This document shows positions 1 to 8,550 of a stretch of 60,317 bases of DNA, piece after piece. The position numbers and the translations under genes were made by a program. Positions within the stretch are counted from its first letter, which is position 1. The number at the start of each line of letters is the position of its first letter. Source of the DNA: an uncultured Pelagibacteraceae bacterium (lineage in GTDB: Bacteria; Pseudomonadota; Alphaproteobacteria; Pelagibacterales; Pelagibacteraceae); the NCBI GenBank assembly GCA_902613755.1, contig CACMIH010000008.1:24001-84317 (forward strand). The letters run 5' to 3'. The notes below the pieces were generated by a model. The model saw only the letters and a list, made by a program, of their open reading frames with translations, had not been told where the DNA came from and searched no databases.

Positions 1-1227
1 TTAATAACTGCAATATCAACAAATTACTTTAATCATAAAAAAAAACTAAATGAAGAAAAATATAATAATTTTGTTGATAATATATACTTTAAAAAAACAC
101 TTAATCACATAGTTGATAACTTAGAACCAAAATATAAAAAAATTAAACATAAAATTAAATCTGGTGAAACTTTTGATAAAATTTTAGAAAATTATAAGAT
201 TGATAAAAAAGAAATCAAAAAAATAAAAAAATCTCTAACAGAAAAGATTGATCTCAATAAATTAAACACAAAACAAATAATTCAATTTAGCTTAGACAAA
301 ACAAATAATAAAATTATTGAATTTATATATCAAATTTCTAATACACAAAAAATATTTTTAAATAGAAATATAGATGATGATAAATTTAGTAATGAAATTT
401 TGTCAATCAAATTAGAAAAAAAGATAGTCTATGAAGAGAATATAATATTACAAAGTTTATATAAATCTGCAACTGACAAAAATATACCAGCAAACATAAT
501 AATTGAATTTGCAGGAATTTATGGATTTCAAGTTGATTTCCAAAGAGATATTAGGAAAAAAGACAAATTTCATATTTTATATGAAATTTTTTTAAATGAA
601 AAAAATGAAATAGTTGAAACTGGCGAAATTCTTTTTGGAAATTTAAAACTTAGTGGACAAGATAATAGTTTATATTATTTTGATAAAGAAGGTAGTGAGG
701 GCCATTATGATAAAAATGGTAAAAGTGTAAAAAAAGCTTTAATGAAAACTCCTATCAATGGTGCAAGACTTTCATCTCCATTTGGAATGAGAAAACATCC
801 TATAGATGGTTTTAATAAAATGCATAAAGGCACTGATTTTGCAGCGCCGATGGGAACACCCATAATGGCATCTGGTGACGGCGTAGTAAAAAAAGCAGGT
901 TGGTGTGGTGGTGGTGGTAATTGTGTTAAAATTAAACATAATTCAACTTATCAAACTGTATATGCACACATGTCAAAATTTGCACGTGGAATTAAATCTG
1001 GTGTGAGAGTCAAACAAGGTCAAACAATAGGTTATGTGGGATCAACTGGTAAATCTACTGGACCACACTTGCATTATGAAGTTATAGTTAATGGAAAAAA
1101 AGTAAATTCTCAAAAATTAAAACTTCCTTCAGGAAAAATTTTGAAAGGTAAAGACAGGAAGTTATTTGAAACTAGAAAAATTAAATTAGATGTTCTCAAA
1201 TCTGAAAAAATACTTGGGATAAACTAA
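1..1227 (+). CDS. M23-family (LytM-type) murein endopeptidase, 5' end outside window
   Basis: The frame is open from base 1, so the gene starts upstream; a TTG at 400 is internal, not the start. 408 residues are visible. The first part is Lys/Ile-rich with a LysM/OapA-like stretch (SGETFDKILENYKI, about residues 53-66), which in this family binds glycan or spaces the enzyme from the membrane. The C-terminal part is a peptidase M23 domain with the zinc ligands in MHKGTDF (His275, Asp279 of the visible part) and GPHLH (His356, His358). Family knowledge: cleaves peptidoglycan cross-links in the periplasm. Its end overlaps the convergent DUF4167 gene by 4 bases. Confidence 0.9.
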   Translation, partial: LITAISTNYFNHKKKLNEEKYNNFVDNIYFKKTLNHIVDNLEPKYKKIKHKIKSGETFDKILENYKIDKKEIKKIKKSLTEKIDLNKLNTKQIIQFSLDKTNNKIIEFIYQISNTQKIFLNRNIDDDKFSNEILSIKLEKKIVYEENIILQSLYKSATDKNIPANIIIEFAGIYGFQVDFQRDIRKKDKFHILYEIFLNEKNEIVETGEILFGNLKLSGQDNSLYYFDKEGSEGHYDKNGKSVKKALMKTPINGARLSSPFGMRKHPIDGFNKMHKGTDFAAPMGTPIMASGDGVVKKAGWCGGGGNCVKIKHNSTYQTVYAHMSKFARGIKSGVRVKQGQTIGYVGSTGKSTGPHLHYEVIVNGKKVNSQKLKLPSGKILKGKDRKLFETRKIKLDVLKSEKILGIN

Positions 1228-1676
1228 TTGATCTCTAATTGTGGTTTTACATTTTTTTGAGATTTATTTTCATCGCTGGAAGTTTCGACTAAATTTTTAT
1301 CTGAATTTTGATTAGAACTTTCAATATTTTCCTCGTTTATATCAGAATTCCTTTCTGATCTACTTTCTGTGAATTTATCTCTTCTTAAACTCTCTCTTTC
1401 ATTTAATATTCTTGTAAAGTGATCTGCGTGTTGCAAATAATTCTCTGATAAAATTTTATCACCATTAGATAGAGCTTCCCTGGCTAAATCATTATATTTT
1501 TCAATTAACTTTGGAGCATTGTGATTGTTTCTACCTGGCGCCTTTCTTATAAAATTATCATTATTAGTAAAATTTGGACTAAATTTCTGTCTTTCACTAT
1601 TAGATTTATAATTTCTATCGTTTCTTCTAAAGTTATTTCTTCTATTATGATTGTTATTATTTCTAAATGTTACCAT
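1224..1676 (-). CDS. DUF4167 domain protein
   Basis: A 150-residue, very hydrophilic protein. The N-terminus is Asn/Arg-rich with repeated RRN/NNN patches, followed by the conserved DUF4167 core (APKLIEKYNDLAREALSNGD and the LQHADHF segment, about residues 54-90). The C-terminal third is acidic and low in complexity. Function is unknown; the basic Asn/Arg-rich head suggests nucleic-acid binding, which is inference. It lies 12 bases upstream of prmC in the same direction, an arrangement with prmC and prfA that is usual in alphaproteobacteria. No signal peptide or membrane segment is visible. Confidence 0.85.
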   Translation of the reverse strand: MVTFRNNNNHNRRNNFRRNDRNYKSNSERQKFSPNFTNNDNFIRKAPGRNNHNAPKLIEKYNDLAREALSNGDKILSENYLQHADHFTRILNERESLRRDKFTESRSERNSDINEENIESSNQNSDKNLVETSSDENKSQKNVKPQLEIN

Positions 1677-1688
1677 GATTTTGAATAA

Positions 1689-2531
1689 TTATATTTTAGT
1701 GCAAACTATACATCGATCATTCATACCAAGATCTTTTTGAGCACTATTTATATAAAAACCTTCTTTTTTTAATAAATTAATTACTTTATTTTTTTGATCA
1801 AATCCAATCTCTAAAATAAATTTACCATTCTTTTTTATCAGTTCTGAGGATTTTTTAATTACTTTCCTAATTTCTGATAATCCATCTAATCCACCATCTA
1901 AAGCTAATTTTGGCTCAAATCCAATAATATCTCTCTCCAGATATTTCAAATCATGTTTTTTAATATAAGGAGGATTAGAAACAATCAAATCATATTTACC
2001 TAAATTAAATTTGTCAACACTTGATTTATATAATTTAAGTCTTGAACTTACTTTAAGATTAAATGCATTTATTTCGCTTATATCTAGACATTTTTTACTT
2101 ATATCTATTCCGGTCCCATAAAAATTTTTTTTCTCTTTCAAGATTGATATAATAATACAGCCTGATCCAATTCCTATATCTAAAATGCTTAAATTGTTTT
2201 TATTTTTTGTTAACTTTATTACATTCTCAACTATTAATTCTGTATCAGGTCTAGGTATCAAAGTGTCATTTGTAATAAAAAATTCTGAATTCCAAAAACA
2301 CTTTTTATTTATCAAATAAGCAACTGGATTACCTTGTGATCTTTTTTCTATTAATTTTTGAAAGTTATCTAAATCGTTTTTTTTCAAACTCAAATTTAAA
2401 TTTGATAAAATAAATTTTCTATCTTTTTTGATTGTATTTGCCATCAAAATTTCAGAGTCTAAAAGATAATTAGAAATAAACTTAGCTTTCAAAATTTTTG
2501 CCCCCTGATTTATAGCCAGATAAATATTCAT
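1689..2531 (-). CDS. prmC: Peptide chain release factor N5-glutamine methyltransferase
   Basis: 280 residues, the usual length. It uses S-adenosylmethionine to methylate the glutamine of the GGQ loop of release factors. The SAM-binding motif DIGIGSG is at about 118-124 and the catalytic NPPY motif at 186-189; the N-terminal helical domain is also present. It starts at ATG 2531, three bases after the prfA stop, so enzyme and substrate (RF1) are encoded together in prfA-prmC order. DUF4167 follows. Identification is secure. Confidence 0.95.
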   Translation of the reverse strand: MNIYLAINQGAKILKAKFISNYLLDSEILMANTIKKDRKFILSNLNLSLKKNDLDNFQKLIEKRSQGNPVAYLINKKCFWNSEFFITNDTLIPRPDTELIVENVIKLTKNKNNLSILDIGIGSGCIIISILKEKKNFYGTGIDISKKCLDISEINAFNLKVSSRLKLYKSSVDKFNLGKYDLIVSNPPYIKKHDLKYLERDIIGFEPKLALDGGLDGLSEIRKVIKKSSELIKKNGKFILEIGFDQKNKVINLLKKEGFYINSAQKDLGMNDRCIVCTKI

Positions 2532-2534
2532 ATA

Positions 2535-3608
2535 TTACTTTAAATTACTAAGGCTTTCCTCCTGTGCTTGTAATGTTAAAGATTCGATCATTTCATCAAA
2601 TGCTTCGCCCTCTAAAAATTCTTCTAACTTATGAAGTGTCAAATTTATTCTATGATCAGTTACTCTCCCTTGAGGAAAATTGTAAGTTCTTATTCTTTCC
2701 GATCTATCTCCAGTACCTATTTTTGTTTTACGATCCTGAGATCTTTCTTGATCTATCCTTAATCTTTCCAGTTCATACAAACGGGCTCTCAATATTTTCA
2801 TTCCTTTAGCTTTATTTTTATGTTGAGATTTTTCATCTTGTTGAGATACCGATAAGCCTGTTGGTATATGTGTAATTCTAACTGCACTATCTGTTGTATT
2901 TACAGATTGACCACCAGGGCCTCCTGCTCTAAAAACATCAATTCTCAAATCAGAATCATTTATTTTTAAATCTACTTCCTCTGCTTCAGGTAATACAGCA
3001 ACTGTAGCTGCTGATGTGTGCACTCTCCCTTGAGTTTCTGTATCTGGAACTCTTTGAACTCTATGAACTCCACTTTCATATTTTAAAGTTGAATAAATAT
3101 TGCTACCTTTTATAGAGGCTATTACTTCTTTTAAACCTCCCGCATCGCTTCTAGAAATAGATATTAATTCTAATGACCATTTTTTTTTATGACTAACTTT
3201 TTCATACATCTTAAAGAGATCAGATGCAAACAAACTTGCTTCTAACCCACCAGTTCCTGCTCTAATTTCAATAATTGCGTTTTTTTTATCTGCCTCATCC
3301 CTAGGTAATAGAAATAATTTTAATTTTTTTTCATTTACTTCGTATTTATTTTGTAATTCTATTAATTCTAATTCTGCCATTTTTTTTAACTCGTGGTCTC
3401 CGGAACTATCATTCAATATTTTTTCTAATTCTTCTTTTTCGCCTTGAAAAGAAATATAATCTTTAGCATTTCCGACTATTTCATTTACATCAGAATACTC
3501 TTTTGATTTTTCTGCAAATAATTTATTATCTAATTTACCTGAAGATAGATCTTTTTCTAAAGCTGAATGTTTATTTATTAGATCTTCAATCGTTTTTAGC
3601 GGAATCAT
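2535..3608 (-). CDS. prfA: Peptide chain release factor 1
   Basis: 357 residues. Releases the nascent chain at UAA and UAG. The tripeptide anticodon motif (Pro188-Asp-Thr190 in RVPDTETQG) and the GGQ catalytic loop (232-234, in GGPGGQSVN) are both visible; PxT rather than SPF identifies RF1 and not RF2. It begins at ATG 3608, two bases from the ispG stop, and is followed by prmC, which modifies it. It belongs to the minus-strand block lysC-ispG-prfA-prmC-DUF4167. Confidence 0.96.
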   Translation of the reverse strand: MIPLKTIEDLINKHSALEKDLSSGKLDNKLFAEKSKEYSDVNEIVGNAKDYISFQGEKEELEKILNDSSGDHELKKMAELELIELQNKYEVNEKKLKLFLLPRDEADKKNAIIEIRAGTGGLEASLFASDLFKMYEKVSHKKKWSLELISISRSDAGGLKEVIASIKGSNIYSTLKYESGVHRVQRVPDTETQGRVHTSAATVAVLPEAEEVDLKINDSDLRIDVFRAGGPGGQSVNTTDSAVRITHIPTGLSVSQQDEKSQHKNKAKGMKILRARLYELERLRIDQERSQDRKTKIGTGDRSERIRTYNFPQGRVTDHRINLTLHKLEEFLEGEAFDEMIESLTLQAQEESLSNLK

Positions 3609-3610
3609 AA

Positions 3611-4705
3611 TTAGTTTTCTAGTTCAGATGCTTTCTTCTCAACTTCACTAATTACCTTGTTGATTATATCTTCTGTTAAAACTTTTCCATTCTGAACACC
3701 AGATAAATAAAGCATATTGTTTCCCTTTCCACCTCCTGTAATTCCAATATCTGTCATTGCGGCCTCTCCCGGTCCATTAACAACACAGCCAATGATTGAT
3801 AGAGTTATGGGTGTTTTAATATGAGCTAATTTTTCTTCTAAAATTTTGACTGTATCAATCACCTGAAATGCTTGTCTTGCACATGATGGGCAAGATATTA
3901 TCTTCACACCTCTATTTCTTAGATTTAGTGATTTTAAAATTTCGTTGCCTATTTTTACTTCCTGAGTTGGATTATCAGATAAGGAAATTCTTATTGTATC
4001 TCCAATTCCATCCATCAACAAAGTACCAAGACCAATAGATGATTTTATGCTACCAGAAACAAAGCTGCCTGCCTCAGTAATTCCAAGATGTAAAGGATAA
4101 TCTGTAACTTTAGATAGCTGTCTGTATGCTGCAATTGATAGAAATACATCTGATGATTTGACACTAATTTTAAAATTAAAAAAATCTTTATCCTCTAAAA
4201 TTTTTATATTCCTTTGAGCACTTTCTACTAAAGCCTCTGGACAAGGCTCTTTAAATTTTTCTAAAATATCTTTCTCTAATGAGCCTGCGTTAACTCCAAC
4301 CCTTATTGAACAATTGTTATTCTTTGCAGCTTTTAATACCTCATGAATCTTCGATGCATCTCCAATATTTCCTGGATTAATTCTTAAGCAGCTAGCTCCA
4401 TTTTCTGCTGCCTCAATAGCTCTTTTATAATGAAAATGAATATCTGCAACTACTGGTATTGAGACATGTTTTATAATTTCTTTTAGAGATAATGTTGAAC
4501 TCGGATCGGGACAAGAAACTCTTACAATATCCGCACCTTCCTCTGTTATATCATTTATTTGTTTGATGGTTGCTTTAACATCAGTTGTTAGAGTATTCGT
4601 CATTGATTGAACAGAAATAGGGTTGTCACCTCCAATCTTAACTCTTCCTACATTTATTACTTTAGTTTTTCTTCTTTTAATATCTCTAAAAGGTCTTAAG
4701 CTCAT
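3611..4705 (-). CDS. ispG: 4-hydroxy-3-methylbut-2-enyl diphosphate synthase
   Basis: 364 residues. Converts methylerythritol cyclodiphosphate to HMBPP in the non-mevalonate isoprenoid pathway. The [4Fe-4S] ligands are visible: Cys272, Cys275 (SCPSC) and Cys307, with Glu314 in NGPGE as the fourth. The N-terminal TIM-barrel segment is complete (ISVQSMTNT at 31-39). The length fits the short bacterial form, without the plant/apicomplexan insertion. It sits between lysC and prfA with gaps of five bases or fewer. Confidence 0.96.
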   Translation of the reverse strand: MSLRPFRDIKRRKTKVINVGRVKIGGDNPISVQSMTNTLTTDVKATIKQINDITEEGADIVRVSCPDPSSTLSLKEIIKHVSIPVVADIHFHYKRAIEAAENGASCLRINPGNIGDASKIHEVLKAAKNNNCSIRVGVNAGSLEKDILEKFKEPCPEALVESAQRNIKILEDKDFFNFKISVKSSDVFLSIAAYRQLSKVTDYPLHLGITEAGSFVSGSIKSSIGLGTLLMDGIGDTIRISLSDNPTQEVKIGNEILKSLNLRNRGVKIISCPSCARQAFQVIDTVKILEEKLAHIKTPITLSIIGCVVNGPGEAAMTDIGITGGGKGNNMLYLSGVQNGKVLTEDIINKVISEVEKKASELEN

Positions 4706-4710
4706 TATAG

Positions 4711-5922
4711 TTAGTCTAATTTAAATTCTTTATGTAAAGCTGCTATAGCTCTTTTAGCATGCTTAACAGAAACTAGAACCGAAATTTTTATCTCAGAAGT
4801 AGAAATAACCAAAATATTAATTTTTTTTGAAGCTAGAGCCTGAAACATTCTGTATGTTATTCCTGGAGTAGTTATCATACCAACACCTATAATAGAAATT
4901 TTAGAAACACTTTTATCAAATGATATTTTTTTAAAAGATATTTTTTTATTTTGTTTAATTAATTTTTCTGTTTTTTTCAAATCTTCAGATTTAATTGTAA
5001 ATGTAAGATCAGTTTCTTTTCCATCTAAAGAAATGTTTTGAACTACCATATCTACATTAATAAGATTATTTGATAGTGGTTTAAAAATTGATGCAGCAAC
5101 CCCTGGTCTATCTTTCACACCTACAATTGTGATTTTGGCATCATTTTTAGTTGATGAAATTCCAGTTATAATCTGATTACTAAAAGTTTTTTTAGAACCT
5201 GTAATTAAAGTTCCACTATTTGAAACAAATGAGGATTTAACCTTAATATCAATCTTATTTAGCTTAGCATCTTGAACCGACGTAGGCTGCATTACTTTTG
5301 AACCAAGGGATGCCATCTCTAACATCTCATCATAAAAAATTTTTTTAATTTTTTTTGCTCTTTTGTATTGCCTTGGATCAGTAGTATAAACTCCATCTAC
5401 ATCAGTATAAATTATACACTCATCGGCTTTAATAAATTTTGCAAGCATAATTGCAGTTGCATCAGACCCACTTCTTCCTATGGTAGTAATTCTTAAATCA
5501 TTGCTGATGCCTTGAAAACCTGTGATTATAGGTATACCACCTGACTTAATATATACATTTAGCTCTTTAATACCTACTGAAATAATTCTTGCACTTGAAT
5601 GAGGACCACTTGTCACAATAGGTAATTGCCAAGACATCCAAGATCTTGATTTAAACCCATTGTGTTTTAATCTCCCTGCAATAAGCGCACATGATACCTG
5701 TTCTCCAGTTGAAACTAGTGCATCGTATTCTGCTCTATCAAAATTATTACTAATTTGTTTAGATTTATTTACTAATTCATTTGTCACACCACTCATTGCT
5801 GATGAAACAACTACTACTCTATTTTTTTTCTTTTTATAAAAAGCAATAATTTTACACACTTTTTTAATTCTATCCAAAGTCCCTACAGATGTTCCGCCAA
5901 ATTTTAATACGACTGTTTTCAT
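4711..5922 (-). CDS. lysC: Aspartate kinase
   Basis: 403 residues. Phosphorylates L-aspartate, the first step toward lysine/DAP, threonine and methionine. The kinase motif KFGGTS is at 7-12 and the substrate loop ([11 protein letters not shown]) at about 166-176. Two C-terminal ACT domains begin near residues 265 and 340 and would carry feedback control. The length fits a stand-alone kinase without a homoserine dehydrogenase fusion. It is the first gene of the minus-strand block reading into ispG. The 75-base gap to divergent ubiG must hold promoters for both directions. Confidence 0.95.
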   Translation of the reverse strand: MKTVVLKFGGTSVGTLDRIKKVCKIIAFYKKKKNRVVVVSSAMSGVTNELVNKSKQISNNFDRAEYDALVSTGEQVSCALIAGRLKHNGFKSRSWMSWQLPIVTSGPHSSARIISVGIKELNVYIKSGGIPIITGFQGISNDLRITTIGRSGSDATAIMLAKFIKADECIIYTDVDGVYTTDPRQYKRAKKIKKIFYDEMLEMASLGSKVMQPTSVQDAKLNKIDIKVKSSFVSNSGTLITGSKKTFSNQIITGISSTKNDAKITIVGVKDRPGVAASIFKPLSNNLINVDMVVQNISLDGKETDLTFTIKSEDLKKTEKLIKQNKKISFKKISFDKSVSKISIIGVGMITTPGITYRMFQALASKKINILVISTSEIKISVLVSVKHAKRAIAALHKEFKLD

Positions 5923-5997
5923 GCTAGCTTTAATTATTAATATTTAATAAATAATGGATAAAATACATCTAAATTATTATGTCAACTATTTATCTCA

Positions 5998-6720
5998 ATG
6001 ACTAGTGTAAATAAAAAAGAAATAGATAAATTTTCTAAAATGGCTGATGAATGGTGGGATCCAGACGGTAAATTCAAACCACTTCATAAATTTAATCCAA
6101 CAAGAATTAAATATATAAAGGAAAATATCATTAATAGTTTTAAATTAAAAAATAAATCCAAACCATTATCGGGAATAAATATTTTAGATATTGGATGTGG
6201 TGGGGGATTGTTATCTGAACCAATGTCAAGAATGGGTGCCAATGTAACAGGCATTGACGCATCTGATAAAAATATAAAAATTGCAAAACTTCATTCAAAA
6301 AAAAATAAATTAAAAATTAATTATTTGTGTTTATCGCCTGAAAAACTTAAAATTGAAAAAAAATTTGATGTCATTTTAAATATGGAAATTGTTGAACACG
6401 TAGAAGACATCGAGTTTTTCCTAAAGTCCTGCTCAAAACTTTTGAAAAAAAATGGACTGATGTTTGTTGCAACAATAAATAAAACTTTAAAATCTTATGT
6501 TTTTGCAATTGTTGGAGCTGAGTATGTTTTGGGATGGCTTCCAATAGGAACACATGAATGGGAAAAATTTGTTAAACCTGAGGATCTTAAAAAAATTTTA
6601 ATAAAATACGATTTATCACTTAAAAAATTAGAAGGTATGAATTTTAATATTATTAAGGATGAATGGAGTATTTCTAACGATTTATCCGTCAACTACATAG
6701 GAAAGTTTATTAAAAACTAA
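5998..6720 (+). CDS. ubiG: Ubiquinone biosynthesis O-methyltransferase
   Basis: 240 residues. A SAM-dependent methyltransferase for the two O-methylations of ubiquinone synthesis. The family N-terminal signature (WWDPDGKFKPLHKFNP) is at about 19-34 and the SAM motif DIGCGGG at 64-70. The start at ATG 5998 fits the usual N-terminus. The gene stands alone on the plus strand and overlaps the convergent DUF1178 gene by 4 bases. Confidence 0.94.
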   Translation: MTSVNKKEIDKFSKMADEWWDPDGKFKPLHKFNPTRIKYIKENIINSFKLKNKSKPLSGINILDIGCGGGLLSEPMSRMGANVTGIDASDKNIKIAKLHSKKNKLKINYLCLSPEKLKIEKKFDVILNMEIVEHVEDIEFFLKSCSKLLKKNGLMFVATINKTLKSYVFAIVGAEYVLGWLPIGTHEWEKFVKPEDLKKILIKYDLSLKKLEGMNFNIIKDEWSISNDLSVNYIGKFIKN

Positions 6721-7145
6721 TTTTCATTTTCTTCTATCCAGGGTATCATTTGAGCATCTATACCCTCTTCTTTTAATTCCTTTAGATCTTCCTTTGACGC
6801 ACTTCCATAAATACCCTTTGTTTTTTTTTGGGTATTATAATGAATTGATCTAGCCTCATAAGCAAAATTATCTCCAACATATTTGAAATTATCTTTAATA
6901 AATTTTTGATAATTTATTATAGTTTTTTTTATTTTATTATATTTTTCTAAGTTTATTTTTTCATTAGTTTTTGATTTGTGATTAATCAACTGAGGTGCCA
7001 TAATTGTTTTTTCAACCCTTACTGAGTTGCACTTATGACAATTCAAAAGTTTTTTCTTTTTTAATCTTTCATATTCGCTTGAAGATGCAAACCAACTGTC
7101 AAATTTTAAATCACAATTTTTACAGATGAGTTTATATTTTATCAT
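6717..7145 (-). CDS. DUF1178 zinc-ribbon protein
   Basis: 142 residues. The N-terminus has two CxxC pairs (CKNC near residues 9-12 and CHKC near 36-39) that would form a zinc ribbon, followed by the conserved DUF1178 segment with FVGD-like (KYVGDNFAYEARSIHY) and IYG elements. Family function is unknown; the fold suggests binding of nucleic acid or a partner protein. It lies just downstream of argJ in the same direction with a 38-base gap. No export signal is seen. Confidence 0.85.
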   Translation of the reverse strand: MIKYKLICKNCDLKFDSWFASSSEYERLKKKKLLNCHKCNSVRVEKTIMAPQLINHKSKTNEKINLEKYNKIKKTIINYQKFIKDNFKYVGDNFAYEARSIHYNTQKKTKGIYGSASKEDLKELKEEGIDAQMIPWIEENEN

Positions 7146-7183
7146 TATTCTTAATTAATTATACTATTTGATTTTTCAATATT

Positions 7184-8485
7184 TTAACTTCTATAATCTG
7201 AATTAATTTCAATATATTTTTTCGTTAAATCCATTGTATAAGCTGAGAAGTTTTTCTTTCCTGTAAAAGTTTCGATATTTATCTCTATATTTTCAGCTTT
7301 CATGTAATTTGCCGTTTGCTTTTCATCATAACTTTGATTTAATTTTCCACCTTCAACAATTATTATCTTTCCAAACTTTATTAATAATTTATTTAAATTA
7401 ATTTTAGGTCCAGCTTTACCGATTGCCATTATAACTCGTCCCCAATTTGGATCTTCTCCCGCAATAGCAGTTTTTACTAAGGGAGAGTTTGCAACTGAAA
7501 AAGCAATTTTTTTAGCTTCTATCTCGTTTTTGCATTTACTTACATTTATTGTAATAAATTTTGATGCTCCTTCTCCATCTGAAACGACTCTTTTAGCTAA
7601 ATTCAATAGAACATTATTTAAAGCCTTATCAAAGTTTTTAATTTTATTTTCATTAATACTTTTTACTTGAGAATTTTTTATTTTATTAGTCGCAAAGATA
7701 CTTAACATATCATTAGTACTTGTATCCCCATCACAAGAAATTGCATTAAATGTATTTGTAATATTTTTTTTTAATAACTTGCCTAAAATTTCATTAGATA
7801 AAGTTGCGTCAGTAAATATATAAGCTAAGGTCGTAGCCATATTTGGATGAATCATTCCTGATCCTTTGGCTATTCCATATATTTTTACTTTTTCACTTCC
7901 AATATGACATTCCTCCATAGCTAATTTTGGCTTCGTATCCGTGGTCATGATTGCAAGTGCTGCCTTCATCCAAATAAATTTATTTTGGGTATAACGAATT
8001 TTATTTATTAAATTTGAAATATTATTTGAAATTTTTTCATATGGAAAAATTTCTCCTATAGTGCCAGTGCAACCAAAAATTATATTTTTTGTAGAAATTT
8101 TCTTAGGATTATCCTCATCCTCTTCTTGTTTTTTATTTAATTGTTTTACTATTAAATCTGCTATTTTTTTTAAACTTTCATAACCTTGCCTTCCAGTGAA
8201 AGCATTTGCATTTCTTGTATTTACAATAAGGGAATATATTTTTTTTGGTCTTTGTTTAATATTCCATTTTATATTTTCAGATACTATTTTTGACTGAGTA
8301 TAAACAGAAGCATGGTTTGCGCCTTCTCTGAAATAGAACATTGTTAAATCATCTCTGATATCTTTATATAAATTTGCGGAAACAACTGAAATTGAAAGAC
8401 CATCTAAATGATCAAGGTCTTGAAAATCAATCATTTTAGTATTTTTTGATTGAGAGGATAAAAAATTTGTTAAATTAATTCCCAT
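7184..8485 (-). CDS. argJ: Bifunctional ornithine acetyltransferase / N-acetylglutamate synthase
   Basis: 433 residues, slightly longer than usual because of a charged insert near 115-130. Transfers acetyl from N-acetylornithine to glutamate in the cyclic arginine pathway. The autoprocessing site is in HPNMATTLAYIFTDA, with Thr218 the expected new N-terminal nucleophile of the beta chain; SCDGDTSTND is a further conserved segment. ArgJ removes the need for an ArgE deacetylase. argB, argD and argF are elsewhere in this window. It is divergent from secA across a 65-base gap. Confidence 0.94.
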   Translation of the reverse strand: MGINLTNFLSSQSKNTKMIDFQDLDHLDGLSISVVSANLYKDIRDDLTMFYFREGANHASVYTQSKIVSENIKWNIKQRPKKIYSLIVNTRNANAFTGRQGYESLKKIADLIVKQLNKKQEEDEDNPKKISTKNIIFGCTGTIGEIFPYEKISNNISNLINKIRYTQNKFIWMKAALAIMTTDTKPKLAMEECHIGSEKVKIYGIAKGSGMIHPNMATTLAYIFTDATLSNEILGKLLKKNITNTFNAISCDGDTSTNDMLSIFATNKIKNSQVKSINENKIKNFDKALNNVLLNLAKRVVSDGEGASKFITINVSKCKNEIEAKKIAFSVANSPLVKTAIAGEDPNWGRVIMAIGKAGPKINLNKLLIKFGKIIIVEGGKLNQSYDEKQTANYMKAENIEINIETFTGKKNFSAYTMDLTKKYIEINSDYRS

Positions 8486-8550
8486 ATTGTTTAAATTATT
8501 TATTTAATACATATATTAAACAATATAAGTAAAGAATAAATCAAATAGTA

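Noticed and set aside
400..402. Start of the M23 peptidase at TTG 400
   Set aside because: The same frame is open from base 1 and continues the same Lys/Ile-rich protein, so the gene is cut by the window edge.
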